The notes under the pieces were generated by a model, which saw nothing but the letters and a program-made list of their open reading frames with translations, was not told the origin of the DNA and ran no database searches. From NCBI RefSeq assembly GCF_024448985.1, contig NZ_JAMOII010000001.1:310001-374000 (forward strand): 64,000 nucleotides of DNA, in the 5' to 3' direction. The position numbers and the translations under genes are program-made. Source of the stretch: Stutzerimonas stutzeri. GTDB taxonomy: Bacteria; Pseudomonadota; Gammaproteobacteria; Pseudomonadales; Pseudomonadaceae. Positions 21,134-30,098 of this stretch are shown here, piece by piece. Within the stretch, counting starts at the first letter, position 1, and the number at the start of each line of letters is the position of its first letter.

Positions 21134-21835
21134 ATGGACCCCATGCTTTCCCAGTCCGCCTTCGTCCTGCATAGCCGTCCCTATCGCGAAAGCAGTGCTT
21201 TGGTGGACTTTTTCACGCCTGAAGGACGACTACGAGCCGTGCTTCGCGGGGCGCGTGGAAAGGCGGGGACGTTGGCGCGGCCGTTCGTGCCGCTCGAGGT
21301 GGAATTTCGCGGGCGTGGCGAGCTGAAGAATGTCGGGCGGCTGGAAAGCGCCGGTCAGGCCTACTGGCTCGATGGCAACGCGCTGTTCAGCGGCATGTAT
21401 CTCAACGAATTGCTGATTCGCCTGCTTCCCGCTGAAGATGCCCACCCAACCATGTTCGATCACTACGCCGCGACATTGCCTGCGCTTGCGGCCAAGCGCC
21501 CGCTCGAACCCATACTTCGTGCGTTCGAATGGCGATTGCTGACCGAGCTCGGCTACGGGTTCGCCCTCGATCAAGACATCGCTGGGCAACCGATCGTCAG
21601 CATCGGGCTTTATCGATTGTTGCCGGATACCGGCCTCGAGCCTGTCGGTCAGTTTCAGCCCGGGCTATTCAATGGCGCGGAACTCCTGGCTATGGCCGAG
21701 GCCGATTGGGAAGTGCCAGGCGCTCTTGCCGCAGCGAAGCGATTGATGCGCCAGGCGCTGGCACCACATCTGGGTGGGCGGCCTCTGGTCAGCCGTGAAT
21801 TGTTCATGAATATAAAGGAGGTCCCGCGTGACTGA
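21134..21835 (+). CDS. recO: DNA repair protein RecO
   Basis: 233 aa recombination mediator that loads RecA with RecR and RecF-pathway proteins. The N-terminal OB fold contains [20 protein letters not shown] and [14 protein letters not shown] mid-region [15 protein letters not shown] and [14 protein letters not shown]-like helices follow. An alternative ATG lies three codons in. The 3' end overlaps pdxJ by 8 bases. Confidence 0.95.
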   Translation: MDPMLSQSAFVLHSRPYRESSALVDFFTPEGRLRAVLRGARGKAGTLARPFVPLEVEFRGRGELKNVGRLESAGQAYWLDGNALFSGMYLNELLIRLLPAEDAHPTMFDHYAATLPALAAKRPLEPILRAFEWRLLTELGYGFALDQDIAGQPIVSIGLYRLLPDTGLEPVGQFQPGLFNGAELLAMAEADWEVPGALAAAKRLMRQALAPHLGGRPLVSRELFMNIKEVPRD

Positions 21836-22574
21836 AGCCAATCGAATTCTTTTGGGCGTCAATGTCGATCATGTTGCGACGCTGCGTCAGGCGCGCGGCA
21901 CCCGTTACCCGGACCCGGTCAAAGCCGCATTGGACGCCGAAGAGGCAGGAGCCGATGGTATTACCGTGCATTTGCGCGAAGACCGTCGGCACATCCAGGA
22001 GCGCGACGTGCTGATGATGAAGGACGCGCTGCAGACCCGGATGAACTTCGAAATGGGCGTGACCGAGGCGATGCTGGCTTTCGCCGAGCAGTTGCGTCCT
22101 GAACATGTCTGCCTGGTACCTGAAACACGTCAGGAGCTCACCACCGAAGGTGGCCTCGACGTCGCTGGCCAGGAGTCGCGCATTCGTGATGCCATTGCTC
22201 GCCTCACCGCCTGCGGTGCGGAGGTCTCGTTGTTCATCGACGCCGATCCCCGGCAGATCGAAGCGGCAGCGCGCTTAGGCGCTCCGGCTATCGAGCTGCA
22301 TACCGGGCGTTACGCAGATGCCCATAGCGTGGCCGAACGGGCCTGCGAGCTGGCGAGAATTCGCGAAGGTGTCGAGTTCGGCCTAAGCCACGGATTGATC
22401 GTCAATGCCGGCCACGGCTTGCATTATCATAACGCCGAGCCCATCGCAGCGATCCGCGGTGTCAACGAGCTGAACATTGGCCATGCGATCGTCGCTCATG
22501 CGTTGTTCGTCGGCTTCAAGCAGGCCGTCAAGGAAATGAAGCACCTCATCGTCACCGCTGCGGTTCGCGGCTGA
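21828..22574 (+). CDS. pdxJ: Pyridoxine 5'-phosphate synthase
   Basis: 248 aa TIM-barrel enzyme making pyridoxine 5'-phosphate from 1-deoxy-xylulose 5-phosphate and 3-amino-2-oxopropyl phosphate. GTG start after an AAGGAGGT site inside recO. Motifs [31 protein letters not shown] and [16 protein letters not shown] are diagnostic of PdxJ. Confidence 0.97.
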   Translation: MTEANRILLGVNVDHVATLRQARGTRYPDPVKAALDAEEAGADGITVHLREDRRHIQERDVLMMKDALQTRMNFEMGVTEAMLAFAEQLRPEHVCLVPETRQELTTEGGLDVAGQESRIRDAIARLTACGAEVSLFIDADPRQIEAAARLGAPAIELHTGRYADAHSVAERACELARIREGVEFGLSHGLIVNAGHGLHYHNAEPIAAIRGVNELNIGHAIVAHALFVGFKQAVKEMKHLIVTAAVRG

Positions 22575-22617
22575 CAAGCGCGGCGGCCTGCTCTCGGCGG
22601 GTCGCCTCGACAGCCTG

Positions 22618-22824
22618 TCAGCGGCGAAACAGATTCAGCAGAATCGTCAGCAACACACTTAGAATGATCATCGACGTGATGGGAATGAAGGTACGGCTGC
22701 GCTCCGACTCGATGCGGATATCACCCGGCAGCCTGCCAAACCAGCTCAGCAACCCGGGTGCGTAGTGGAGCACCACACCGAGCAGAAGCAACAACAGACC
22801 TGCGCCAATCAACCATTTCGCCAT
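22618..22824 (-). CDS. DUF2905 family small membrane protein
   Basis: 68 aa with two hydrophobic helices (KWLIGAGLLLLLLGVVLHY and ITSMIILSVLLTILLNLF) joined by a GRLPGDIRIE loop. This is the layout of the DUF2905 family. The start MAKWLIGAG is chosen because longer in-frame starts add unrelated residues. Function unknown. It is convergent with pdxJ. Confidence 0.85.
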   Translation of the reverse strand: MAKWLIGAGLLLLLLGVVLHYAPGLLSWFGRLPGDIRIESERSRTFIPITSMIILSVLLTILLNLFRR

Positions 22825-22862
22825 TCCGCCTCTCGTTCTCCCGTCGCACCCGATCAGACCAA

Positions 22863-23765
22863 CTATTTGTGATACGCCATGAATGCCGCGATGACATGCC
22901 GCGCGAGCACGTCTACCGGCTCGCTGCAGTCTGCTGCCCGTAGCAGTTTGATCTGATAGTCGCCGAGCTTCGGCAGGCTGCTGCTTTCCTCCAGACGTTT
23001 CAGCGGATGCCTGATCAGACTCAACGGATAAGGCGCGACCGCCAGGTCGGCCATCATGGCCGCTTCCTGTCCGGCGCATTGCTCGCTGGAATAGGCGATG
23101 CGATAGGAACGGCCTGCACGGTCAAGCGCGTCCAGCGCCTGACGTCGCCATGAGCACCCGGGGCTCGCCAGCGCCAGCGGCAGAGGGCTGCGTTCGACCG
23201 CGACGCCGCCCGCTCGACCGGCCCAGACCAGCGGTTCGCTGTGAATGGTCTCACCGCGCGAGTCGTCTTGGCCAAGGTTGCCCACGCTGATGAGTGCGAC
23301 ATCCAGTTCGCCGGCATCGATGCGTTGGATCATGTCCAGGCTACGACCCACCGACACATCGACCTCGATCCCCGGATGAGTGCGTGCGAACAGCGACAGC
23401 AGGCCCGGCAGGATATGCGTGCCGAGGTCACCCGGCGTACCGAACCGAACCCGCCCGACCAGCCTCGGCGCAATGAAGGCGTTGACCGTTTCTTCGTTGA
23501 GCTTGAGCAGCCGCCGGGCATAGCCCAGTAACCGCTCGCCATCGGCCGTCAGTGCGATGCGTCGGGCCTCGCGAACGAACAGCGTGCAGCCAAGCATGGT
23601 CTCCAGCCGTTTGATCTGCATGCTGACGGCCGAGGTGGTGCGAAAGATTTGTCCGGCTGCTCGTGTGAAGCTGCCGCTTTCAGCAATCGAGACGAAGGTA
23701 CGCAGCACATCGATTTCAAGCAACGGCATCGCGGATTGGGGAAGTTCTTCGGGCATACCTGGCAT
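22863..23765 (-). CDS. LysR family transcriptional regulator
   Basis: 300 aa. The N-terminal winged helix-turn-helix is clear: LEIDVLRTFVSIAESGSFTR, then RAAGQIFRTTSAVSMQIKRL. The effector domain begins near residue 105 (VRFGTPGDLGTHILPGLLSL). It is divergent from the DUF1127-like gene at 23913, with a short palindrome in between, so that gene is a plausible target. The ligand is unknown. Confidence 0.9.
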   Translation of the reverse strand: MPGMPEELPQSAMPLLEIDVLRTFVSIAESGSFTRAAGQIFRTTSAVSMQIKRLETMLGCTLFVREARRIALTADGERLLGYARRLLKLNEETVNAFIAPRLVGRVRFGTPGDLGTHILPGLLSLFARTHPGIEVDVSVGRSLDMIQRIDAGELDVALISVGNLGQDDSRGETIHSEPLVWAGRAGGVAVERSPLPLALASPGCSWRRQALDALDRAGRSYRIAYSSEQCAGQEAAMMADLAVAPYPLSLIRHPLKRLEESSSLPKLGDYQIKLLRAADCSEPVDVLARHVIAAFMAYHK

Positions 23766-23787
23766 GGGATGGCCTTCAATTTTCTTG

Positions 23788-23798
23788 AACCTGAGGTT
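23788..23798. promoter_or_regulatory. Candidate LysR operator palindrome
   Basis: AACCT-G-AGGTT is a perfect 5+5 palindrome, 23 bases upstream of the LysR start and in the gap shared with the divergent DUF1127-like gene. Position and symmetry suit an autoregulatory site. This is inference. Confidence 0.35.
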
Positions 23799-23912
23799 TT
23801 ATTGTAGTCGTTTGTCTGAATCGTCAAGGGCGCTCAATCTGATTCTGTCGATCGCGAGTGGCGGTCGGTTGGTATCGGGTGCGCCCATGCGCCCTCTTAG
23901 TAGGAGGATGCA

Positions 23913-24233
23913 ATGCGAGACTTACAACGACAGCTAGAACGTCAGCCAGAACGGCAGCACAAACGCTACGTGGTCGACGGCCGAGACCGGCCGGCAGTGC
24001 CGGAGTTCTATATGCCGGCCATGTGGCCAGTCGAATTTCAGCAGTTACTGACCGATTGGTTCGTAGCCTGGCGAAAGCGGCGCCTGTACCGGTGCCTGCT
24101 CAGGCTCAGCGATCAACAATTGGACAGGCGTGATCTGAGCCGCTCGCGGCTCGTCGAGAGGGAGCGCATGCCTTTAAGGCAGATAGTGGCGGAGCAGCGT
24201 TGCCGACGCGGGTGCCGGGACGCGAACTCGTAA
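23913..24233 (+). CDS. DUF1127-like small basic protein
   Basis: 106 aa, with a TAGGAGGA ribosome-binding site just upstream. The N-terminus is rich in Arg and Gln. The central segment AWRKRRLYRCLLRLSDQQLD, followed by RRDLSRSRL, matches the pattern of the DUF1127 domain (Arg-rich helix, then LSDxxLxDxGLSRxxI). Small DUF1127 proteins have been linked to RNA turnover and to phosphate or carbon stress in alpha-proteobacteria; the role here is unknown. The extended N-terminus is longer than usual. Confidence 0.65.
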   Translation: MRDLQRQLERQPERQHKRYVVDGRDRPAVPEFYMPAMWPVEFQQLLTDWFVAWRKRRLYRCLLRLSDQQLDRRDLSRSRLVERERMPLRQIVAEQRCRRGCRDANS

Positions 24234-24235
24234 GC

Positions 24236-25198
24236 CTATGGCTTGCGTGCGATTAGCACGGCACGCATCGGTGCCGGCAGTCCTTCGATGGTTTTGCTGT
24301 GATCCTGAGGGTCGAGGAATTCCGGCAGCGACTGATAGCGCATCCAGTCGGTACTGCGCTGCTCCTGGACGCTGGTGATGCTGACGTCCACGCAACGCAC
24401 ATCGGTGAACCCGGCGCGGCGCAGCCAGCATTCCAGCGCCGCCACCGAGGGCAGGAACCAGACGTTGCGCATCTGAGCGTAGCGGTCCTCGGGGACCAGC
24501 GCGGTGTGTTCGTCGCCTTCGACCACCAGGGTTTCCAGCACCAGCTCGCCACCCTTGAGCAGGCAGTCCTTGAGGTCCAGCAGGTGATCGATAGGGGAGC
24601 GCCGGTGGTAGAGCACGCCCATGGAGAACACGGTATCGAAGCCTTCGAGCTTGGCCGGCAGCTCTTCCAGGGCCATCGGCAAGTGCCAGACCGGTAGCTC
24701 ATCGAGGTAGCGCTTCATGGCGTGGAACTGGCAGAAGAACAGCCAATTCGGGTCGATACCCACTACCGAGTCGGCGCCGGCCCCGAGCATGCGCCACATG
24801 TAGTAACCGTTGCCGCAGCCGACATCGAGGATGCGCTTGTCGGCGAGATCGAGATGCGGCGACACGCGATCCCACTTCCAATCGGATCGCCACTCGGTGT
24901 CGACGTGTACGCCGAACACATCGAACGGTCCTTTGCGCCACGGCGACAGACCGAACAGCGCCTCATGGGTAACGGCGCGTGTGGCTTCGTCGCAATCGGC
25001 CTCCAGACGGAAGGCCTCGCGCAGTTCGACAGCGCTGGGTTGGATGTCAGGCAGCGCATCGACGGCACGACGCCAGCGCGGCAGATCGCCGTGGCCGATG
25101 GCGAGCTTGGCGTCGAGTTGCTGTTGCAGGCCATTGGCCCATGCGGCCAGCGGGGTGCCGGCCAGGCGCCAGGCGAGAGGAGTCAGATCGAGGTTCAT
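24236..25198 (-). CDS. cmoB: tRNA U34 carboxymethyltransferase
   Basis: 320 aa. It transfers the carboxymethyl group of carboxy-SAM to 5-hydroxyuridine at tRNA position 34, giving cmo5U. The Rossmann SAM motif reads [51 protein letters not shown] and ETLVVEG are CmoB hallmarks. Its start overlaps the cmoA stop by four bases, so the pair is translationally coupled. Confidence 0.95.
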   Translation of the reverse strand: MNLDLTPLAWRLAGTPLAAWANGLQQQLDAKLAIGHGDLPRWRRAVDALPDIQPSAVELREAFRLEADCDEATRAVTHEALFGLSPWRKGPFDVFGVHVDTEWRSDWKWDRVSPHLDLADKRILDVGCGNGYYMWRMLGAGADSVVGIDPNWLFFCQFHAMKRYLDELPVWHLPMALEELPAKLEGFDTVFSMGVLYHRRSPIDHLLDLKDCLLKGGELVLETLVVEGDEHTALVPEDRYAQMRNVWFLPSVAALECWLRRAGFTDVRCVDVSITSVQEQRSTDWMRYQSLPEFLDPQDHSKTIEGLPAPMRAVLIARKP

Positions 25199-25938
25199 GG
25201 CAGGGCGATCAATGAGGCGAAATTCAGACACTGGAACCAGGGCACCACCTTGGAAAAACCGGCGTCCAGCAAGCGCTGGCGGTGGGTTTCCAGACTGTCG
25301 GGCTTCATCACGTTTTCGATGGCGCTGCGTTTCTGGGCAATTTCCAGTTCGCTGTAGCCATTGGCGCGCTTGAAGGCGATGTGCAGGTCGGTTAGCAGCT
25401 CTTGTTCCTGCTCGTCTTCGAAACGCAGCTTTTCCGAGAGAATCAGCGCACCGCCGGGTACCAGCGCCTGGCGGATGGCGCCGAGCAAAGCCGGCCGCTG
25501 TTCACGTGGGATGAATTGCAGGGTGAAGTTGAGCGCCACCAGCGAGGCCGGTTGGTACTGCAGTGCCAGCACATCCGCCTCGATCACGTCGACCGGCAGC
25601 AATTCCTGAAACATCGAATCCTGAGCATGCAGATATTCGCGGCAGCGCTCGACCATCGCCGATGAGTTGTCGACGGCAATCACTTGGCAATTGTCGGTTT
25701 TCACGTGCCGGCGCAGCGCCTGGCTTACTGCGCCCAGGGAACAGCCGAGATCGTAGAGACAGGTATTTGGCTGGGCGAATTGCGCCGCCAGCACGCCGAT
25801 GTTTTCGACGATGGTCGGGTAGCCCGGCACCGAGCGCTTGATCATGTCGGGGAACACGCGCACCACGTCTTCGTTGAACGCGAAGTCCTGGGGTTGGGCG
25901 AGGGGCTTGGCGAACAGGCGGTCTGGGTCGTGGATCAC
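25195..25938 (-). CDS. cmoA: Carboxy-S-adenosyl-L-methionine synthase
   Basis: 247 aa enzyme that makes carboxy-SAM from SAM and prephenate. [20 protein letters not shown] near the N-terminus and the SAM motif [18 protein letters not shown] are characteristic, as is the [17 protein letters not shown]-like stretch at the C-terminus. It supplies the donor used by CmoB, encoded immediately downstream. Confidence 0.95.
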   Translation of the reverse strand: MIHDPDRLFAKPLAQPQDFAFNEDVVRVFPDMIKRSVPGYPTIVENIGVLAAQFAQPNTCLYDLGCSLGAVSQALRRHVKTDNCQVIAVDNSSAMVERCREYLHAQDSMFQELLPVDVIEADVLALQYQPASLVALNFTLQFIPREQRPALLGAIRQALVPGGALILSEKLRFEDEQEQELLTDLHIAFKRANGYSELEIAQKRSAIENVMKPDSLETHRQRLLDAGFSKVVPWFQCLNFASLIALP

Positions 25939-26041
25939 GGCGGTGTCTGGGCAGGCTGAAAAACAGGGGCGGCATTGTAGCGGAAAGCCGCTCGTGTCGC
26001 CGTTGCTGACTGGACGATCGGCACGGATATGGCAGTCGCGG

Positions 26042-26434
26042 TTACTGCACTTCGATACGGCAGTCGAACAGGCCGGCGGGCTCGTCCTCGGTTTCCCATG
26101 GGCGCTGATAGGTCAGGTACAGCCGACCTGCGCCGGCCTGTTCGGCCTGAAAACGCCACGTGGAGATACCATCGCCGCCGATCAGATCGTTTTTCGCCGA
26201 GCTGAACACCTCGGGGCCGAGACTCTTCAACTGCTCGGACGAAACTTCACGAAGATGCCAGCGATAACCAGTGGCCGGGTTGCTGGGCAGGCTGAGGATC
26301 AGGGTCTGGCCAGATTGCAATGACAACGGGCAAGCCGCGTCGTCATTCAGCGCGACACTGCCGGAGGGCTTACTGGCGCAGCCGGCAAGCAGCAGCACGG
26401 AGGCGAATGACAGCAGGCGGGGCAGTGTAGACAT
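26042..26434 (-). CDS. Chagasin-type (I42) protease inhibitor lipoprotein
   Basis: 130 aa. The N-terminus [19 protein letters not shown] has a lipobox ending in LLAGC, so a lipid-anchored envelope protein is expected. The mature part has the two chagasin loops: [10 protein letters not shown] (consensus NPTTGYxW) and a [10 protein letters not shown]-type segment, followed by YLTYQRPWE (consensus RPW). Family members inhibit papain-like cysteine proteases. The start is set by the signal peptide. Confidence 0.85.
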   Translation of the reverse strand: MSTLPRLLSFASVLLLAGCASKPSGSVALNDDAACPLSLQSGQTLILSLPSNPATGYRWHLREVSSEQLKSLGPEVFSSAKNDLIGGDGISTWRFQAEQAGAGRLYLTYQRPWETEDEPAGLFDCRIEVQ

Positions 26435-26623
26435 GGGCGAGTAAGGCTCTATGCAGGCGGGCTTGCCGCAAACCATAAGGTGCCTAGGGCCAATCGTAAA
26501 GGCTGTGCTTTTATCGAGAAGCAAGTTGCTGGCAATGCCTGGGCACGGATCGCCAGCAAACTGCTTGTCACGGTCGCGGATATCGGAACCTGGATCGAAG
26601 GGGTCCGACACTGCACTGGATCA

Positions 26624-29005
26624 TCAGAACAGCACCTTGACCACATCACTGAAGCGCTTGGCGAAATGCATCGTCAGGCCTTCCTTCAGATAGTCCGGTA
26701 GCTCCTCGAAATCCCCGCGGTTCAGCTCGGGGATGATCAGCTCGTAGAGTTTCAAGCGCCGCGCGGCGATTACCTTCTCACGCAAGCCACCGATGGGCAG
26801 CACCAGGCCGGTCAGGGTCAGTTCGCCGGTCATCGCCACGCCTTTCTTCGGCGCCTGGTTGCGTGCCAGCGACAGCAACGCGCTGGCCATGCTGATGCCG
26901 GCGCTCGGGCCGTCCTTCGGCGTCGCGCCTTCCGGCACGTGCATGTGCACGAACGCCTGATCGAAGAACTTCGGATCGCCTTTGAATTCCTTCAAGTGCG
27001 CGTTCACATAGCTGAAGGCGATCTCGGCCGACTCCTTCATCACGTCGCCGAGTTTGCCGGTGAGTTTGAAGCCTCGGTTCAGCGTATGGATGCGTGTCGC
27101 CTCGATCGGCAGGGTGGCGCCGCCCATGCTGTTCCAGGCCAGCCCCGTGACCACGCCGACACCGGTAAGCAATTGTTCGGGATGCCAGAACGGCATGCCC
27201 AGATAGCTCTCGACGTTTTTCGGGCCGATCTTGATCTTGCTGTCTGGCTCGTCGAGCAGCTTGACCACCGCCTTTCGCACCATCTTGCCAAGCTGCTTGT
27301 CGAGTTGGCGCACTCCTGCTTCCCGCGCGTACCCCTCGATCAAATGGCGCAATGCGCTGTCGCTGATGGACAGGCGATTCTTCGGGACGCCAGCGCGCTC
27401 CAGCTGCCGCGGCCAGAGATGGCGCTTGGCGATGGCGAGCTTTTCTTCGGTGATGTAGCCGGACAGCCGGATGATCTCCATGCGATCGAGCAGCGGTCCG
27501 GGAATTGAATAGAGGCTGTTGGCGGTACAGACGAACAGCACCTTGGACAGGTCGAGGCGCAGATCCAGGTAATGGTCGAGGAAACCAACGTTCTGCTCGG
27601 GGTCGAGGGTTTCCAGCAGTGCCGAGGCCGGATCGCCCTGATGGCTGTTGCCCAGCTTGTCGACCTCATCGAGCATGATGACCGGGTTCATCACCTCGAC
27701 TTCCTTCAGCGCCTGCACCAGCTTGCCGGGCAGGGCGCCGATATAGGTCCGGCGATGGCCTTTGATTTCCGCTTCGTCGCGCATGCCGCCGACGCTGAAA
27801 CGATAGAAGGGCCGCCCCAGCGATTCGGCGATGGACTTGCCGATGCTGGTCTTGCCCACGCCTGGCGGGCCGACCAGCAGCACGATGGACCCGGCGATCT
27901 CGCCGCGGAACGCCCCGACGGCGAGAAACTCGATGATGCGGCTCTTGATGTCGTCCAGGCCGGCGTGGTGATCGTTGAGTATCTTCCGTGCGCGTTCGAG
28001 GTCGAGCTTGTCCTCGCTGTACAGGCCCCAGGGCATCGAGGTTGCCCAGTCCAGATAATTGCGCGTCACCGCGTATTCCGGCGAGCCGGTTTCCAGAACG
28101 GACAGCTTCGTCAGTTCATCGTCGATGCGCTTCTGGGCGGCGGGCGGCAGTACCTTGCCTTCGAGTCGTGAGCGGAATTCGTCGGCGTCGGCGCTGCGAT
28201 CGTCTTTGGTGATGCCCAGCTCCTGCTGAATGATCTTCAGCTGTTCTTTGAGGAAGAACTCGCGCTGACGCTCGCCGATCTTGCGATTGACCTCGCCGGT
28301 CAGTTCCTTCTGCAGCTTGGCGACCTCGACCTCCTTGCGCAGCAGTGGCAACACCTTTTCCATGCGCTTGAGCACGGGCACGGTGTCGAGCACTTCCTGC
28401 AATTCCAGGCCGGGTGCCGTAGTCAGCGCAGCGGCGAAGTCGGTTAGGGGCGACGGTGCGTTCGGGCTGAACCGATTGAGATAGTTCTTCAACTCTTCGC
28501 TGTACAGCGGGTTGAGCGGCAGCAATTCTTTGATCGCATTGATCAGCGCCATCCCGTAGGCCTTCACCTCATCGCGTGGATCCTCGTCGCTCTGCGGGTA
28601 ATCCACCTCGACCAGGTACGGAGGTTTGCGCCGTAACCAGCCGCGAATTCGCACCCGTGCCATGCCTTGAGCGACGAATTGCAGCTTGCCGCCTTCCTTC
28701 GATGCGTGGTGCACGCGGACCATGGTGCCGTGCTCGGGCAGGCTGTCCGGGTCGAAACTGGCGGCGTCCTGCACCGGCGTGTCCATATAAAAGAGGGCCA
28801 GGCCCTGGTGCGGCGTCTTGCCAACCAGCTCCAGCGTGTCGGCCCAAGGGTCTTCGTTGACGATGACCGGCAAGACTTGAGCAGGAAAGAAAGGCCGGTT
28901 ATGCACCGGAATGATGTACAGCTTGTCCGGCAGGTTCTGATCCGGCAGTACCAGTTCAGTGGATGAATCGTCCTGCTCGAATTCGTGATTGATGTCGTCG
29001 TTCAT
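26624..29005 (-). CDS. asrA: Lon-family ATP-dependent protease (AsrA type)
   Basis: 793 aa. The N-terminal substrate-binding domain begins LYIIPVHNRPFFPAQVLPVI. The AAA+ module has Walker A GPPGVGKT and Walker B PVIMLDEVDKL. The proteolytic domain has catalytic Ser701 (KDGPSAG) and Lys744 (LREKVIAARR). Position next to pruR and the put genes matches the P. aeruginosa gene named asrA, a second Lon-like protease induced by aminoglycoside stress. A heat-shock type promoter lies upstream. It could equally be annotated simply as lon. Confidence 0.85.
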   Translation of the reverse strand: MNDDINHEFEQDDSSTELVLPDQNLPDKLYIIPVHNRPFFPAQVLPVIVNEDPWADTLELVGKTPHQGLALFYMDTPVQDAASFDPDSLPEHGTMVRVHHASKEGGKLQFVAQGMARVRIRGWLRRKPPYLVEVDYPQSDEDPRDEVKAYGMALINAIKELLPLNPLYSEELKNYLNRFSPNAPSPLTDFAAALTTAPGLELQEVLDTVPVLKRMEKVLPLLRKEVEVAKLQKELTGEVNRKIGERQREFFLKEQLKIIQQELGITKDDRSADADEFRSRLEGKVLPPAAQKRIDDELTKLSVLETGSPEYAVTRNYLDWATSMPWGLYSEDKLDLERARKILNDHHAGLDDIKSRIIEFLAVGAFRGEIAGSIVLLVGPPGVGKTSIGKSIAESLGRPFYRFSVGGMRDEAEIKGHRRTYIGALPGKLVQALKEVEVMNPVIMLDEVDKLGNSHQGDPASALLETLDPEQNVGFLDHYLDLRLDLSKVLFVCTANSLYSIPGPLLDRMEIIRLSGYITEEKLAIAKRHLWPRQLERAGVPKNRLSISDSALRHLIEGYAREAGVRQLDKQLGKMVRKAVVKLLDEPDSKIKIGPKNVESYLGMPFWHPEQLLTGVGVVTGLAWNSMGGATLPIEATRIHTLNRGFKLTGKLGDVMKESAEIAFSYVNAHLKEFKGDPKFFDQAFVHMHVPEGATPKDGPSAGISMASALLSLARNQAPKKGVAMTGELTLTGLVLPIGGLREKVIAARRLKLYELIIPELNRGDFEELPDYLKEGLTMHFAKRFSDVVKVLF

Positions 29006-29034
29006 GCGGCACCTGTTGCGAGTAAGTGCTCTTT

Positions 29035-29061
29035 AGATGGGTCTGCGGCAAATGATTTCAA
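29035..29061 (-). promoter_or_regulatory. Sigma-32 (RpoH) type promoter of the Lon-family gene
   Basis: On the minus strand TTGAAA (29056-29061), a 14-base spacer, then CCCATCT (29035-29041). This is close to the heat-shock consensus CTTGAAA-N11/16-CCCCATNT. It lies 30 bases upstream of the start codon. Confidence 0.6.
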
Positions 29062-29142
29062 TCCAATTGGCCATGCATCCCCGGCAACTGTAAAAAACCG
29101 GTCGGCTCCGGTAGAGTGCGGCGACACGCCAGGTACCCCGCC

Positions 29143-29898
29143 ATGCTCAACGCACGTCTGCTTCGCCTCGATGATCAGGCCCACGAACACGCGCACGATT
29201 ACCACCAATTGGTGCTGTCGCTGTCCGGCAGTGCGGAATTCGAAGTGAATGGTTCGGGCGGGGAAGTCTGCCGTATGCGCGCCTGCCTCGTGCCGGGCGA
29301 TGCCGAGCATGAGTTCGCCGGCAAGGGCGATAACCGCATGCTGATCATCGATCTCGACGAGCAGGACTTGAGCGCCGATGATCCTCGGCTGCTGGCCCAG
29401 TTGTTCGAGACCCCGCGTTATCCGGCGCTGGATGCCGACTTCCAGAACCTGCTCAATTACGCTGGTGCCGAGCTGGCCCGCTACGGCAGCGATCCATTAC
29501 TGGCGCGTGCGCTGGGTGGCGTGCTGCTGCGGGCATTGCACCTGCGAGTGTTCGGCGAATCGACGCGTCGACCGACCGGCGCGATGGACATCGCCCGCCT
29601 GGATGCCCATATCGAAACCAACCTGGCGCGCCGCATTACCGTCGCCGAACTGGCCCAGGTCGCCTGCCTGAGCCCCAGCCACTTCCATGCGCAGTTCAAG
29701 GACAGCGTAGGTCTCACGCCGCATCAATACTTGCTGAAAAGCCGCCTGGACCGCGCCGCTCGGCTGCTGCGCGAAAGCCCGCTGCCGTTGGTACGAATCG
29801 CCGAGGAGTGCGGTTTTTCCAGCCAGAGTGCGCTGACCACCGCGACCCGGCGCTATCTCGGACTTACGCCAAAGCGCCTGCGCAGCAGCGAAGGCTGA
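29143..29898 (+). CDS. pruR: AraC-family proline utilization regulator PruR
   Basis: 251 aa. The N-terminal cupin-like domain (HEHAHDYHQLVLSLSGSAEF) is followed by two C-terminal AraC helix-turn-helices: ITVAELAQVACLSPSHFHAQ, then LVRIAEECGFSSQSALTTAT. Between asrA and putA this position is held by PruR in P. aeruginosa, the proline-responsive activator of putA-putP. The start MLNARLLRLDDQ is chosen over an upstream in-frame ATG by family form. Divergent from the Lon-like gene. Confidence 0.85.
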   Translation: MLNARLLRLDDQAHEHAHDYHQLVLSLSGSAEFEVNGSGGEVCRMRACLVPGDAEHEFAGKGDNRMLIIDLDEQDLSADDPRLLAQLFETPRYPALDADFQNLLNYAGAELARYGSDPLLARALGGVLLRALHLRVFGESTRRPTGAMDIARLDAHIETNLARRITVAELAQVACLSPSHFHAQFKDSVGLTPHQYLLKSRLDRAARLLRESPLPLVRIAEECGFSSQSALTTATRRYLGLTPKRLRSSEG

Positions 29899-30098
29899 AG
29901 TTTTTCTGGCGAACGCTGAGACGAGCGGTGCAGTCTGGAAATCCCGTAGTTTTCTGCAAAAGTTCAGTAGCTTCGCGCAACAACACAAAACCCTCTCGCC
30001 GTAGATTCCCCTACCGTTTGGCGTCCGCTGCCGTGTAATCACTGGCGTGCGCGTCCGCTAAGCTGATTCGAATAACACTCCACGAGAGGAGCGGCGCG

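Noticed and set aside
20939-21172. 77-aa minus-strand frame between era and recO with AGSWKLEAGSWK repeats
   Set aside because: The repeated peptide is only a translation of the non-coding heptamer arrays.
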